From assembly GCA_938073895.1 (NCBI GenBank), contig CALJFB010000010.1:62001-126000 (forward strand): 64,000 nucleotides of DNA, written 5' to 3'. This DNA comes from an uncultured Flavobacteriaceae bacterium. Its GTDB lineage: Bacteria; Bacteroidota; Bacteroidia; Flavobacteriales; Flavobacteriaceae. Below, piece by piece: positions 53,709 to 63,221 of the stretch (positions are counted from its first letter, which is position 1; each line of letters begins with the position of its first letter). The notes below the pieces were generated by a model, which made no database searches, was not told where the DNA came from, and saw only the letters and a list, made by a program, of their open reading frames with translations. Both the position numbers and the translations under genes were made by a program.

Positions 53709-55541
53709 ATGGCTGAAAACAAAAACAAGGCGGAAGTTGAAGCAACTGAAGCAAAAACTGCACAAGCACCAGTAATCTCTGAGGCTCAAGCAAACCCTGA
53801 AAAATTCTTAACAGACTTTAACTGGCACAACTACCAAGAAGGTATTGATGAGGTTGAAGACTCTCAATTAAAAGAATTTGAAAAATTAGTATCTGAAAAC
53901 TTTGTAGATACTTTAGATGACGAAGTTGTTGAAGGAACTGTTGTACACATGACAGATCGTGATGTAATTATCGACATTAACGCAAAGTCTGAAGGTGTTA
54001 TATCTTTAAACGAATTCCGTTACAATCCAAACTTAGCCGTAGGCGATAAAGTTGAGGTTTTAATTGATATCCGTGAAGACGCAACAGGTCAATTAGTATT
54101 ATCACACAGAAAAGCAAGAGTAATTCAAGCTTGGGATCGTGTAATTAAAGCTAACGAAACTGGAGAAATCGTTAATGGTTTCGTTAAATGTCGTACTAAA
54201 GGTGGTATGATTGTAGATGTATTTGGTATTGAAGCATTCTTACCAGGTTCTCAAATTGACGTTAAGCCAATTAGAGATTACGACGTTTACGTTAATAAAA
54301 CAATGGAATTTAAAGTAGTGAAAATTAATCACGAATTTAAAAACGTTGTTGTATCTCATAAAGCTCTTATTGAAGCTGATATTGAATTACAGAAAAAAGA
54401 AATTATTGGTCAATTAGAAAAAGGACAAGTATTAGAAGGTGTTGTTAAAAACATTACTTCTTATGGTGTCTTTATCGATCTTGGTGGCGTAGATGGATTA
54501 GTACACATTACTGATTTATCTTGGTCAAGAATCAATCATCCAAACGAGATTGTAGAGTTAGATCAAAAATTAAATGTTGTAATCTTAGATTTCGACGAGA
54601 ACAAATCAAGAATTCAATTAGGTCTTAAGCAATTATCTAAACATCCATGGGATGCATTAGGTGAAACTGTTGCTGTAGGAGATAAAGTAAAAGGTAAAGT
54701 TGTTGTAATCGCAGATTACGGTGCATTTATTGAAGTTGCTGAAGGTGTTGAAGGATTAGTTCACGTTTCAGAAATGTCTTGGTCTACACACTTACGTTCG
54801 GCTAACGATTTCGTAAAAGTTGGAGATGAGGTTGAGGCTCAAATCTTAACTTTAGATCGTGAAGATCGTAAAATGTCTCTTGGTATTAAGCAATTAAACC
54901 CAGATCCTTGGACAGATATTACAAGCAAGTATCCAGTAGCTTCTAAGCATACAGGAACTGTACGTAACTTTACAAACTTTGGTGTTTTTGTTGAATTAGA
55001 AGAAGGTATTGATGGATTAATTTACATCTCAGACTTATCTTGGACTAAGAAAATTAAGCATCCAAGCGAATTCTGTAACGTTGGAGATAAATTAGACGTT
55101 GTAGTATTAGAATTAGATGTTGAAGGACGTAAATTATCTTTAGGTCATAAGCAAACAACAGATAATCCTTGGGATAAGTACGAAACTGAATTTGCAGTTG
55201 GTACTAAACATACTGCTGAGTTAACTGAAATTGTAGACAAAGGTGCTACTATTGATTTTAACGAAGATATTGTTGCTTTTGTTCCTTCTCGTCATTTAGA
55301 GAAAGAAGATGGTAAACAAGTTAAGAAAGGTGAAACTGCAGAATTCGTTATTATTGAATTTAATAAAGAATTTAAGCGTGTTGTAGCTTCTCATACAGCA
55401 ATCTTTAAAGCAGAAGAAATGCAAAATGTAAAAGCTCAAGCTAAGAAAGCCGAAGCTCAAGCAGCAGAATCAAAGCCTACTTTAGGTGATGCTAATGATG
55501 CGTTACAAGCATTAAAAGATAAAATGGACGGAAAAGCATAA
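53709..55541 (+). CDS. rpsA: 30S ribosomal protein S1
   Basis: A 610-residue protein with six S1 (OB-fold) domains. Recognisable repeats start at about residues 75 (VVEGTVVHMTDRDVIIDI), 155 (IVNGFVKCRTKGGMIVDV), 240 (LEGVVKNITSYGVFIDLGG), 325 (VKGKVVVIADYGAFIEVAEG), 415 (HTGTVRNFTNFGVFVELEEG) and 500 (HTAELTEIVDKGATIDFNED). Each of domains 3-5 has the VHITDLSW-type end. The first 40 residues are an acidic/alanine-rich extension typical of flavobacterial S1. It is monocistronic, with a strong promoter and terminator. Confidence 0.97.
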   Translation: MAENKNKAEVEATEAKTAQAPVISEAQANPEKFLTDFNWHNYQEGIDEVEDSQLKEFEKLVSENFVDTLDDEVVEGTVVHMTDRDVIIDINAKSEGVISLNEFRYNPNLAVGDKVEVLIDIREDATGQLVLSHRKARVIQAWDRVIKANETGEIVNGFVKCRTKGGMIVDVFGIEAFLPGSQIDVKPIRDYDVYVNKTMEFKVVKINHEFKNVVVSHKALIEADIELQKKEIIGQLEKGQVLEGVVKNITSYGVFIDLGGVDGLVHITDLSWSRINHPNEIVELDQKLNVVILDFDENKSRIQLGLKQLSKHPWDALGETVAVGDKVKGKVVVIADYGAFIEVAEGVEGLVHVSEMSWSTHLRSANDFVKVGDEVEAQILTLDREDRKMSLGIKQLNPDPWTDITSKYPVASKHTGTVRNFTNFGVFVELEEGIDGLIYISDLSWTKKIKHPSEFCNVGDKLDVVVLELDVEGRKLSLGHKQTTDNPWDKYETEFAVGTKHTAELTEIVDKGATIDFNEDIVAFVPSRHLEKEDGKQVKKGETAEFVIIEFNKEFKRVVASHTAIFKAEEMQNVKAQAKKAEAQAAESKPTLGDANDALQALKDKMDGKA

Positions 55542-55563
55542 GCTTTAACTCTTTATTATATTT

Positions 55564-55597
55564 TAAAAACCTCTTGTTAATTCAAGAGGTTTTTTTA
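55564..55597 (+). terminator. Intrinsic terminator after rpsA
   Basis: AAAACCTCTTG - TTAATT - CAAGAGGTTTT stem followed by a T run, 22 nt after the stop. Confidence 0.9.
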
Positions 55598-55892
55598 TGC
55601 CTAATATTTTAAGCAAATAAAACCCAATCCTACTATTGATAAAATTAGTTTTTGTTCCAAGTAAAATAAGTATCAGCAAAAAAATAAATTAATTTGGGCT
55701 TAGTCTTATTTAATTTTCTTTACAACATATAAGAAACCTACTTTTGTAGTATAAGTTTAAAGGATTAAGTATTTAAGCAAAAACAGATAATAAAATATCA
55801 AAAAGTAAGTTGCTTTATAAATACTCTACCTTAGATTAATCCAAAACAAAATTTTTCTCTTACCTTTGTTTAACAAATATGTCTGCATTACT
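55598..55892 (+). promoter_or_regulatory. Intergenic region with two -7 elements before pyrR
   Basis: TACTTTTG at 55739-55746 and TACCTTTG at 55861-55868 both match TAnnTTTG; neither has an ideal TTTG at -33. The nearer one would give a leader of about 20 nt to the pyrR ATG at 55893. The rest of this AT-rich stretch shows no ORF, and I see no anti-terminator hairpin of the Bacillus pyr type. Confidence 0.45.
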
Positions 55893-56432
55893 ATGAGTCA
55901 AAAAGTGCTACTTAACGCAACAGAAGTAAATATTATACTACACAGATTGGCTTGTCAGCTTATCGAAAACCATAACAATTTTTCTAATACAGTATTAATA
56001 GGTATTCAACCAAGAGGTAAATACCTAGCAAACAGATTAGCTTCAATATTAAAAGAAGATTACAGTATTTCAGATTTAAAATTGGGACATTTAGATATTA
56101 CTTTTTTTAGAGACGATTTTAGAAGAACCGGAAAAACAGTAGAAGCAAACCAAACTAAAATCGATTTTTTAGTTGAAGACAAAAATGTGGTCTTTATAGA
56201 CGATGTATTATATACAGGCCGAAGCATAAATGCAGCACTAACAGCAATTCAATCTTTTGGAAGACCAAGAGAAGTTGAGTTGTTAACCTTAATAGACAGA
56301 AGATTTAGTAGGCACCTACCAATTCAGCCAAATTATAAAGGCCGACAAGTAGATGCTATTAATAACGAAAAAGTAAAAGTACATTGGCTTGAAAACGAAG
56401 ACGAAGATGCAGTCTATTTAGTAACAAGCTAA
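55893..56432 (+). CDS. pyrR: PyrR: pyr operon regulator / uracil phosphoribosyltransferase
   Basis: I use the ATG at 55893 (MSQKVLLNATEVNIILHRLACQLIENH); the track start adds nine atypical residues. The 179-residue phosphoribosyltransferase fold has the PRPP motif VVFIDDVLYTGRSINAAL near residue 100 and IGIQPRGKYLANRLASIL near 40. In Bacillus, PyrR controls pyr mRNA attenuation in response to UMP and has weak UPRTase activity; RNA-binding here is inferred from the family. It precedes pyrB by 107 nt. Confidence 0.93.
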   Translation: MSQKVLLNATEVNIILHRLACQLIENHNNFSNTVLIGIQPRGKYLANRLASILKEDYSISDLKLGHLDITFFRDDFRRTGKTVEANQTKIDFLVEDKNVVFIDDVLYTGRSINAALTAIQSFGRPREVELLTLIDRRFSRHLPIQPNYKGRQVDAINNEKVKVHWLENEDEDAVYLVTS

Positions 56433-56539
56433 TTTATTTATTAGATTTAAATTGATAGTATAATATATTATATACAACGAAGCTTTGCAAATCAGAGTCT
56501 TAGTAATAAAGAGATAAATAATTAGAAAAAAACAAATCA

Positions 56540-57469
56540 ATGAGCGAGTTAAGTGTAAACCACTTGTTAGGTATAAAATACATTACAAATAAGGATATAG
56601 ATTTAATTTTTGAAACAGCCGATCATTTCAAAGAAGTAATTAATCGTCCTATTAAAAAAGTACCTTCGTTAAGAGACGTCACAATAGCTAACTTATTTTT
56701 CGAAAATTCTACCAGAACTAAACTATCTTTTGAGTTAGCAGAAAAGCGTCTTTCGGCAGATGTAATTAATTTTTCAGCAGCACAATCATCAGTTAAAAAA
56801 GGAGAAACCTTAATAGATACCGTAAATAATATCTTGTCTATGAAAGTAGATATGGTTGTAATGCGACATCCAAATCCTGGTGCAGGCGTTTTTCTATCCA
56901 AACACATAAATGCATCAATTATTAACGCTGGAGATGGCGCACACGAACATCCAACACAAGCCTTGTTAGATTCTTATTCTATTAAAGAACGTTTAGGAGA
57001 AGTTGCAGGTAAAAATGTAGTAATTGTAGGAGATATATTACATAGTCGAGTGGCATTATCTAATATTTATGCTTTAAAATTACAAGGCGCTAATGTTATG
57101 GTTTGTGGACCAAACACCTTAATTCCTAAGCATATTGAAAGATTAGGTGTAAAAGTAGAAACAAATCTTAGAAAAGCATTAGAATGGTGCGATGTTGCTA
57201 ATATGTTACGTGTTCAAAACGAACGTATGGATATTAGCTATTTTCCATCTACAAGAGAATATACACAGCAATTTGGAGTAGATAAAGCCTTGTTAGATTC
57301 TTTAAATAAAGAAATAGTAATAATGCATCCTGGACCAATAAATAGAGGTGTGGAAATTACAAGTGATGTAGCAGATTCTGACCAAGCTATTATTTTAGAT
57401 CAAGTTCAAAATGGTGTTGCTGTTCGTATGGCTGTAATTTACCTTTTGGCTTCAAAAATTAAGAACTAA
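56540..57469 (+). CDS. pyrB: Aspartate carbamoyltransferase catalytic subunit
   Basis: A 309-residue transcarbamoylase that makes carbamoyl aspartate in pyrimidine synthesis. The carbamoyl phosphate motif is FFENSTRTKLSFELAEKRL near residue 52, then MRHPNPGAGVFLSKH and the aspartate/transition-state motif DGAHEHPTQALLDSYSI near 135, and MHPGPINRGVEI near 265. No pyrI regulatory subunit is adjacent. It is followed at +1 nt by a small gene and then rnz. Confidence 0.96.
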   Translation: MSELSVNHLLGIKYITNKDIDLIFETADHFKEVINRPIKKVPSLRDVTIANLFFENSTRTKLSFELAEKRLSADVINFSAAQSSVKKGETLIDTVNNILSMKVDMVVMRHPNPGAGVFLSKHINASIINAGDGAHEHPTQALLDSYSIKERLGEVAGKNVVIVGDILHSRVALSNIYALKLQGANVMVCGPNTLIPKHIERLGVKVETNLRKALEWCDVANMLRVQNERMDISYFPSTREYTQQFGVDKALLDSLNKEIVIMHPGPINRGVEITSDVADSDQAIILDQVQNGVAVRMAVIYLLASKIKN

Positions 57470-57470
57470 T

Positions 57471-57803
57471 ATGATTATAGATACAAACGAAAACATTTCA
57501 ATTATTACACAAGAAAAAGTAACAGTAATTGAATTGGTTAAAAAGATAGAAGCTTTATATCCAAAGTTTAAAAATCAACATATTATTATTCAGTTAACAA
57601 GTTTAAAACCGATTGTTTTAGAAGATGTTACTGAGTTTTTAAGATTATCAAAACTACATCGCAATGTAAAAAAAACATTTGTAATTGTATCAAATACATT
57701 TGATTTAAGCTTAGCTCCAGAAGAAATTATAGTAGTTCCAACACATCAGGAAGCATTAGATGTAATTGAAATGGAAAATATGGAACGCGATTTAGGATTT
57801 TAA
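57471..57803 (+). CDS. Small STAS-like protein between pyrB and rnz
   Basis: A 110-residue cytoplasmic protein. Alternating strand-helix pattern (VTVIELVKKIEALYPKFKNQHIIIQLTSLKPIVLEDVTEFLRLSKLHRNVKKTFVIVSN, ... IIVVPTHQEALDVIEMENMERDLGF) resembles a STAS / anti-sigma-antagonist fold, as in the SpoIIAA-like proteins, including a serine-bearing loop near the usual phosphorylation site. Homologues are sometimes named ribonuclease Z because of the neighbour; it has no metallo-beta-lactamase motif. It starts one base after the pyrB stop, so it is in that transcript. Confidence 0.75.
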   Translation: MIIDTNENISIITQEKVTVIELVKKIEALYPKFKNQHIIIQLTSLKPIVLEDVTEFLRLSKLHRNVKKTFVIVSNTFDLSLAPEEIIVVPTHQEALDVIEMENMERDLGF

Positions 57804-57932
57804 TTTAATTTATTCTTTTAAACGTTTATTTTTTTAGTCTTTTTTGTGTAAAAAAAAAATAAGATTAAAGAAAACCTTTGGCGTCTTAGCAATTTAGCGA
57901 GAGCACACATTTAAACCTTTCAATATTTCCAA

Positions 57933-58838
57933 ATGAAATTAAATATTTTAGGCTGTTATAGCGCAACACCACGAACTTTTACTAATCCAACAGCACAAGT
58001 TCTAGAAATTAATAACCATGTGTTTTTAATAGATTGTGGCGAAGGTACACAGGTGCAATTGCGTAAGCATAAAATTAAATTTAATAGAATAAAGCATATT
58101 TTTATTTCCCATTTACACGGCGATCATTGTTTTGGATTGGCAGGTTTAATTTCTACATTTAGGTTATTAGGTCGCGAAGCCGATTTGCATATTCACGCTC
58201 CAAAAGGCTTAAAAGAATCCATTTTACTTCAGCTTAAATTAGGGAATTCTTGGACTAATTATAAACTTATTTTTCACGAGTTAACTCATAAAGAAAGCGT
58301 TGTTGTTTTTCAAGACGATAAAGTAACAGTTACCACAATTCCTTTAGATCACAGAGTTTATACCAATGGATTTCTGTTTCAAGAAACTGAAGGGGATAGG
58401 AAATTAGATATGAATGCTGTTTTAAACGAAGGCATAGATCAAGCCTATTACAGAAAATTAAAGCAAGGCGCAGATGTACCAAATTTAGCAGGAGAAACAG
58501 TAGAAAATAGCAAGATGACAAAACCTGCTAATCCACCAAAAAGTTATGCCTTTTGTAGCGACACAGCTTATAAGGAATCTATAATACCAATAATAAAAAA
58601 TGCAACTGTTTTATATCACGAATCTACATTTTTAGAGCAACACGCAAAATTAGCAGCTCCTACAAAGCATAGCACAGCTAAACAAGCTGGTAGCATAGCA
58701 AAACAAGCAAATGTTGGCACGTTAATTTTAGGACATTATTCTACACGTTATAACGATTTGGACGTTTTTAAAGCCGAGGCACAAACCCAATTTGAAAATG
58801 TATTGTTAGGCGACGATGGGAAAGTTTTTGAGTTTTAA
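57933..58838 (+). CDS. rnz: Ribonuclease Z
   Basis: A 301-residue metallo-beta-lactamase-fold endonuclease that removes tRNA 3' trailers. The metal site motif is ISHLHGDHCFGLAGLI near residue 60-75; later DCGEGTQVQLRKH, the histidine of LILGHYSTRY near 270, and HESTFLEQHA near 230 complete the zinc ligands. It has the short-form length and the exosite-like loop YRKLKQGADVPNL. It is 129 nt after the STAS-like gene. Confidence 0.95.
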   Translation: MKLNILGCYSATPRTFTNPTAQVLEINNHVFLIDCGEGTQVQLRKHKIKFNRIKHIFISHLHGDHCFGLAGLISTFRLLGREADLHIHAPKGLKESILLQLKLGNSWTNYKLIFHELTHKESVVVFQDDKVTVTTIPLDHRVYTNGFLFQETEGDRKLDMNAVLNEGIDQAYYRKLKQGADVPNLAGETVENSKMTKPANPPKSYAFCSDTAYKESIIPIIKNATVLYHESTFLEQHAKLAAPTKHSTAKQAGSIAKQANVGTLILGHYSTRYNDLDVFKAEAQTQFENVLLGDDGKVFEF

Positions 58839-58960
58839 TTAACTTAATGGCTTAATAATTAATAACGCGTAAACTTAAACTTAGTCTGAAACTTTATTTT
58901 TAATAATAATTATCTCTGTATTCCTAAAATAAAAACACGAATTTTTCTTAAATTTACATT

Positions 58961-59608
58961 ATGGAAAAAGATTTAGGTCATTACAGAAAGTCTTACGAGC
59001 AAGGCGAATTACTTTTAAAAGATACACCAGAAAACCCAATTGAGTTGTTTCAAAAATGGTTTCACGAAGTCGATCACTTTTTTCCAAAAGACGAAACTAA
59101 TGCAATGACAATATCAACCATTGGAGCAGATGGTTTTCCTAAAAGTAGAGTTGTATTATTAAAAAAATATACATTCGAAGGATTTATTTTCTACACCAAT
59201 TATTTAAGCGAAAAAGGAAAAGCAATTACAGATAATCCAAACGTTTGTTTAAGCTTTTTTTGGGCAGGAGCAGAACGTCAAGTTATTATAAAAGGAAAGG
59301 CTAAAAAAATAGCAGCTAATCTAAGCGATGGTTATTTTGAATCAAGACCAAAAGGCAGCCAATTAGGCGCAATAGCTTCTAACCAAAGTCAGCCAATTGA
59401 AAATCGAGAATTGCTAGAAGCTAAATTAAAATCTTTAGAAACAACATATCAAAACAAAGAAATTGAACGTCCAGAATTTTGGGGCGGTTTTATAATAGAA
59501 CCAATTTCTATAGAGTTTTGGCAAGGCAGACCAAACCGCTTACACGATAGAATTCTTTATAAATTAGATTCAGAATTTAATTGGATAAAAACAAGGTTAC
59601 AGCCATAA
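58961..59608 (+). CDS. pdxH: Pyridoxamine 5'-phosphate oxidase
   Basis: A 215-residue FMN enzyme that makes PLP from PNP/PMP. Characteristic stretches are NAMTISTIGADGFPKSRVVLLKKYTFEGFIFYTNY near 45-80, FFWAGAERQVIIKGKAKKI near 95-110, SQSQPIENRELL-type region near 140, FWGGFIIEPISIEFWQGRPNRLHDRILY near 170-200. The adjacent sixA-like gene begins exactly at the next base (TAAATG), so they are coupled. Confidence 0.95.
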   Translation: MEKDLGHYRKSYEQGELLLKDTPENPIELFQKWFHEVDHFFPKDETNAMTISTIGADGFPKSRVVLLKKYTFEGFIFYTNYLSEKGKAITDNPNVCLSFFWAGAERQVIIKGKAKKIAANLSDGYFESRPKGSQLGAIASNQSQPIENRELLEAKLKSLETTYQNKEIERPEFWGGFIIEPISIEFWQGRPNRLHDRILYKLDSEFNWIKTRLQP

Positions 59609-60115
59609 ATGAAACAACTTATATTAATTCGTCACGCTAAATCTTGTTGGGATAATACCTTAACAGATATAAAAAGACCACTAAAAAATAGAGGTTTAAA
59701 AGATGCCGAATTAGTTTCTAACCAATTATCTAGAGATTTAGAAAATTTGGATATAAGTCCCGATTTAATTTTAATTAGCACAGCAGAAAGAACTAAATTA
59801 ACGGCAAAAATTTTTATTAAAAATCTTAAATGGAATGATATTGAAGCTCAGTTAAATTCAGATTTGTACGATTTTTCTGGAGAAACAGCTTTTAATGTTA
59901 TAACTACTTGTCCAAATCATGTAAATACGCTAGTTTTATTTGGACATAATCCTGCTTTTACTTTATTAGCTAGTCAGTTAGGCTCAGATTTTATAGAAAA
60001 CATACCAACTTCTGGTGTTGTAATTCTTACTTTTAATGTCGATAGTTGGGAATCTATTGAGAATGGAGAAACTATTAAAAGAGTATTTCCAAGAGATTTA
60101 AAAATAAGCAAGTAA
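59609..60115 (+). CDS. sixA: Histidine phosphatase, SixA-like
   Basis: A 168-residue protein of the histidine phosphatase superfamily. The catalytic RHG/RHA motif is LILIRHAKSCWDNTLTDIKRPLKNRG near residue 7-25, and the second histidine is in LVLFGHNPAFTLLASQL near 110. SixA in E. coli dephosphorylates phosphohistidine on phosphotransfer proteins. It sits between pdxH and ppk1, and the next gene follows after 32 nt. Confidence 0.9.
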   Translation: MKQLILIRHAKSCWDNTLTDIKRPLKNRGLKDAELVSNQLSRDLENLDISPDLILISTAERTKLTAKIFIKNLKWNDIEAQLNSDLYDFSGETAFNVITTCPNHVNTLVLFGHNPAFTLLASQLGSDFIENIPTSGVVILTFNVDSWESIENGETIKRVFPRDLKISK

Positions 60116-60147
60116 TAATTTACCTTTACGCTAGTAATATTTAAAAA

Positions 60148-62199
60148 ATGACAAAGAATAACTATATCTATACAAATCGAGAACTAAGTTGGTTACAATT
60201 TAATGGTCGTGTATTACAAGAAGCCGCAGACAAAACTGTGCCTTTAATAGAACGTATGCGTTTTTTAGGAATTTTCTCTAATAATTTAGACGAGTTTTTT
60301 AAAGTAAGATATGCAACCGTAAAACGAATAGACGATATTGGAAAAGCTGGTAAAACAGAACTTGGCGGTATAAAAGCTTCAGAATTATTAACTCAAATTA
60401 CAGATATTGTAATTAAACAGCAAACAGAAAGTTTAAATATTTTAAGTAAAATTGAATTAGAACTAGAAAACGAAGGCATTTTTATTATAAATGAAAAAGA
60501 ATTAGATAGTTCTCAAAAAAACTTTTTAAGAGATTATTTTTTTAATAAAATAAGTCCAGCTTTAGTGACTATTATTTTAAACGAAGATATAGAATTACCA
60601 AATTTAAAAGATAGCGCCGCGTATTTAGCCATAAATATGCATTTAAAAAATGGAAATCATCAATATGCTTTAATTGAGATTTCTAAGAATATGAGCCGTT
60701 TTATAGTCTTGCCTCAAAAAGATGGTAAAGATTATATTATTATGATTGATGATGTAATGCGTTTATGTTTAGACGATATTTTTAACATTTTTGATTATAA
60801 TACAATTACAGCTCACATGATTAAAATTACCCGAGATGCGGAATTAGATCTAGAAAGTGACTTAAGTAAAAGTTTTATGGAGAAAATAAGCGACTCTGTA
60901 AAAGAAAGACAAGAAGGCGAGCCAGTAAGGTTTGTTTATGATAAAACTATAGATAGGAATACGCTCGATTTTTTTACCCTTAAAATGGGAATAGATATTA
61001 CAGATAGCAGAATTCCTGGTGGAAGATACCACAATAGAAGAGATTATATGAGCTTCCCAAGTTTAGGGAGAAAAGATTTACTTTACAGTAAAATAGAAGC
61101 GTTACCGGTAAAAAACCTAAGTTTAAAAGGAAGTATTTTTCCTTCTATTTCAAAAAAAGACTATTTATTATACACGCCATATCAAACATTTTCTTATGTC
61201 GTTAAGTTTTTAAGAGAAGCCGCATTAGACCCAAAAGTAAGATCAATAAAAATTACTATTTATAGACTAGCAGAAATATCTCAAGTAGCAAGTTCTTTAA
61301 TAAATGCAGCTAAAAACGGTAAAAAAGTAACTGTTTCTATGGAAATCCAAGCGCGATTTGATGAGCAAGCAAATATTGAATATGCCGAACAAATGCAACG
61401 CGAAGGTGTAAACTTAATTTTTGGAGTTCAAGGTTTAAAAGTACACAGTAAAATGTGTGTTATAGAGCGCGAAGAAGATTCTAAAATAAAAAGATATGGC
61501 TTTGTAAGTACAGGAAACTTTAATGAGTCTACTGCTAAAATCTATACAGATTTTACACTATTTACAGCCAATCCAAAAATTCTAAAAGATATAAACAAAG
61601 TCTTCAATTTTTTTGAGGTTAATTACAGAATTTATAGATATAAACATATTATAACATCGCCACATTACACTAAAAATGTTTTTTATAAATTAATAGATCA
61701 AGAAATTAAAAATAAATCTGAAGGAAAACCAGCATACATTCGTTTAAAAATGAATAGTATATCTAGTTATAAAATGATTGATAAGCTATACGAAGCAAGT
61801 AATGCAGGAGTAAAAATCCAAATGATAGTTCGTGGTATATGTTGTTTAGTTCCTGGCGTAAAAGGAATGAGCGAAAATATTGAGGTTATAAGTATAATTG
61901 ATAAATTTTTAGAACATACAAGAACATCTGTTTTTTGCAATAATAACCAACCTAAAGTATTTATTTCTTCGGCAGATTGGATGACTAGAAATATTGAAAA
62001 TAGAGTAGAAGTAACTTGTCCAATTTACGACGAATCTATAAAGGAAGACCTAATAGATTTATTTAATATTTGTTGGAATGATAACGTGAAATCGCGAATT
62101 TTAAACGAATCTGGAAACAATTCATATAAAAAGACACAAAGCACTAAAAATCGTTCTCAATTTGCTACTTACGACTTTTTGAAAAATAAATTAAATTAA
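60148..62199 (+). CDS. ppk1: Polyphosphate kinase 1
   Basis: A 683-residue PPK1 that builds inorganic polyphosphate from ATP. The N-terminal domain starts NRELSWLQFNGRVLQEA; the middle domain contains RFVYDKTIDRNTLDFF; the catalytic phosphohistidine is in VHSKMCVIEREED near 435, and the second histidine is in FLEHTRTSVFCNN near 590. The C-terminal tail (KKTQSTKNRSQFATYDFLKNKLN) is normal for the family. It is followed 6 nt later by the ppx gene. Confidence 0.97.
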   Translation: MTKNNYIYTNRELSWLQFNGRVLQEAADKTVPLIERMRFLGIFSNNLDEFFKVRYATVKRIDDIGKAGKTELGGIKASELLTQITDIVIKQQTESLNILSKIELELENEGIFIINEKELDSSQKNFLRDYFFNKISPALVTIILNEDIELPNLKDSAAYLAINMHLKNGNHQYALIEISKNMSRFIVLPQKDGKDYIIMIDDVMRLCLDDIFNIFDYNTITAHMIKITRDAELDLESDLSKSFMEKISDSVKERQEGEPVRFVYDKTIDRNTLDFFTLKMGIDITDSRIPGGRYHNRRDYMSFPSLGRKDLLYSKIEALPVKNLSLKGSIFPSISKKDYLLYTPYQTFSYVVKFLREAALDPKVRSIKITIYRLAEISQVASSLINAAKNGKKVTVSMEIQARFDEQANIEYAEQMQREGVNLIFGVQGLKVHSKMCVIEREEDSKIKRYGFVSTGNFNESTAKIYTDFTLFTANPKILKDINKVFNFFEVNYRIYRYKHIITSPHYTKNVFYKLIDQEIKNKSEGKPAYIRLKMNSISSYKMIDKLYEASNAGVKIQMIVRGICCLVPGVKGMSENIEVISIIDKFLEHTRTSVFCNNNQPKVFISSADWMTRNIENRVEVTCPIYDESIKEDLIDLFNICWNDNVKSRILNESGNNSYKKTQSTKNRSQFATYDFLKNKLN

Positions 62200-62205
62200 C
62201 CATTT

Positions 62206-63117
62206 ATGCTTAACATAAAAAAATATGCAGCCATAGATATAGGTTCAAATGCAGTAAGGCTTTTAATTTCTAATATTATAGAAATGAAAGGCGAACCAGT
62301 TCAATTTAAAAAAAGTTCGTTAGTTCGTGTGCCTATTCGTTTAGGTGAAGATGTTTTTATGAAAGGTAAAATTTCTAAAGAAAATAGAGCACGAATGACA
62401 GATACTATGGAGGCATTTAAGCTTTTAATGAAATCTCATAAAGTTGTTAAATACAAAGCTTGTGCCACATCTGCAATGCGTGAAGCAGAAAACGGAAAAG
62501 AGTTAGTAGAGTTAATTTCTAAACAAACTGGTGTTAATATTGATATTATTGACGGAGAAGAAGAAGCCACTATTATTGCAGCTACAGATTTAAATGCTTT
62601 TATTAAACCAGAAAAAACCTACTTATATGTTGATGTTGGTGGTGGAAGTACAGAGTTTTCTGTAATTCATAAAGGCAATAAAGTAGATTCTAAATCTTTT
62701 AAAATAGGAACAGTTAGATTGCTAAAAGATATTGTTAAAAATAAAACTTGGCAAGAATTGCAAGACTGGATAGAATCAAAAACTAAAGATTTTTCAAATT
62801 TAGAGGTTATAGGTTCTGGTGGAAATATTAATAAGATATTTAAGCTTTCTGGAAAAGCTCAATCTAAGCCACTAACGTATTTTTATCTCTCATCTTATTT
62901 TAAAATGTTACAAAGTTACTCTTACGAAGAGCGCATTTATAAGCTAGAGTTAAATCAAGATAGAGCAGATGTAATTATTCCAGCTTGTAGAATTTATTTA
63001 TCCGCAATGAAATGGTCTGGAGCCAAGAATATTTATGTGCCAAAAATTGGTTTGTCAGATGGAATTATAAAAAGTATGTACAACAACAAGGTTTCTAGTC
63101 AATCAAAGATAAATTAG
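62206..63117 (+). CDS. ppx: Exopolyphosphatase / Ppx-GppA family phosphatase
   Basis: A 303-residue ASKHA-fold phosphatase. AAIDIGSNAVRLLISNI at the N-terminus and LYVDVGGGSTEFSVIHKG near 140 are the nucleotide/phosphate loops; IGTVRLLKDIVK and VIGSGGNINKIFKLSG follow. Only the catalytic two-lobe part is present; the HD-type C-terminal domain of the longer E. coli proteins is missing, as is common in Bacteroidota. Pairing with ppk1 indicates synthesis and degradation of polyphosphate in one operon. Confidence 0.95.
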   Translation: MLNIKKYAAIDIGSNAVRLLISNIIEMKGEPVQFKKSSLVRVPIRLGEDVFMKGKISKENRARMTDTMEAFKLLMKSHKVVKYKACATSAMREAENGKELVELISKQTGVNIDIIDGEEEATIIAATDLNAFIKPEKTYLYVDVGGGSTEFSVIHKGNKVDSKSFKIGTVRLLKDIVKNKTWQELQDWIESKTKDFSNLEVIGSGGNINKIFKLSGKAQSKPLTYFYLSSYFKMLQSYSYEERIYKLELNQDRADVIIPACRIYLSAMKWSGAKNIYVPKIGLSDGIIKSMYNNKVSSQSKIN

Positions 63118-63221
63118 GTATTTTGGCTAATATTTAGAATGTTATTATTTTAATATATTATATTAGTGGAGTAATTAAACTAAATTGCAGAGAATAAATG
63201 ACTAACAATAAATTAAAATCA

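Noticed and set aside
53607-53789. Minus-strand 60-residue ORF across the rpsA start
   Set aside because: Cysteine/phenylalanine-rich shadow of the rpsA leader and coding start.
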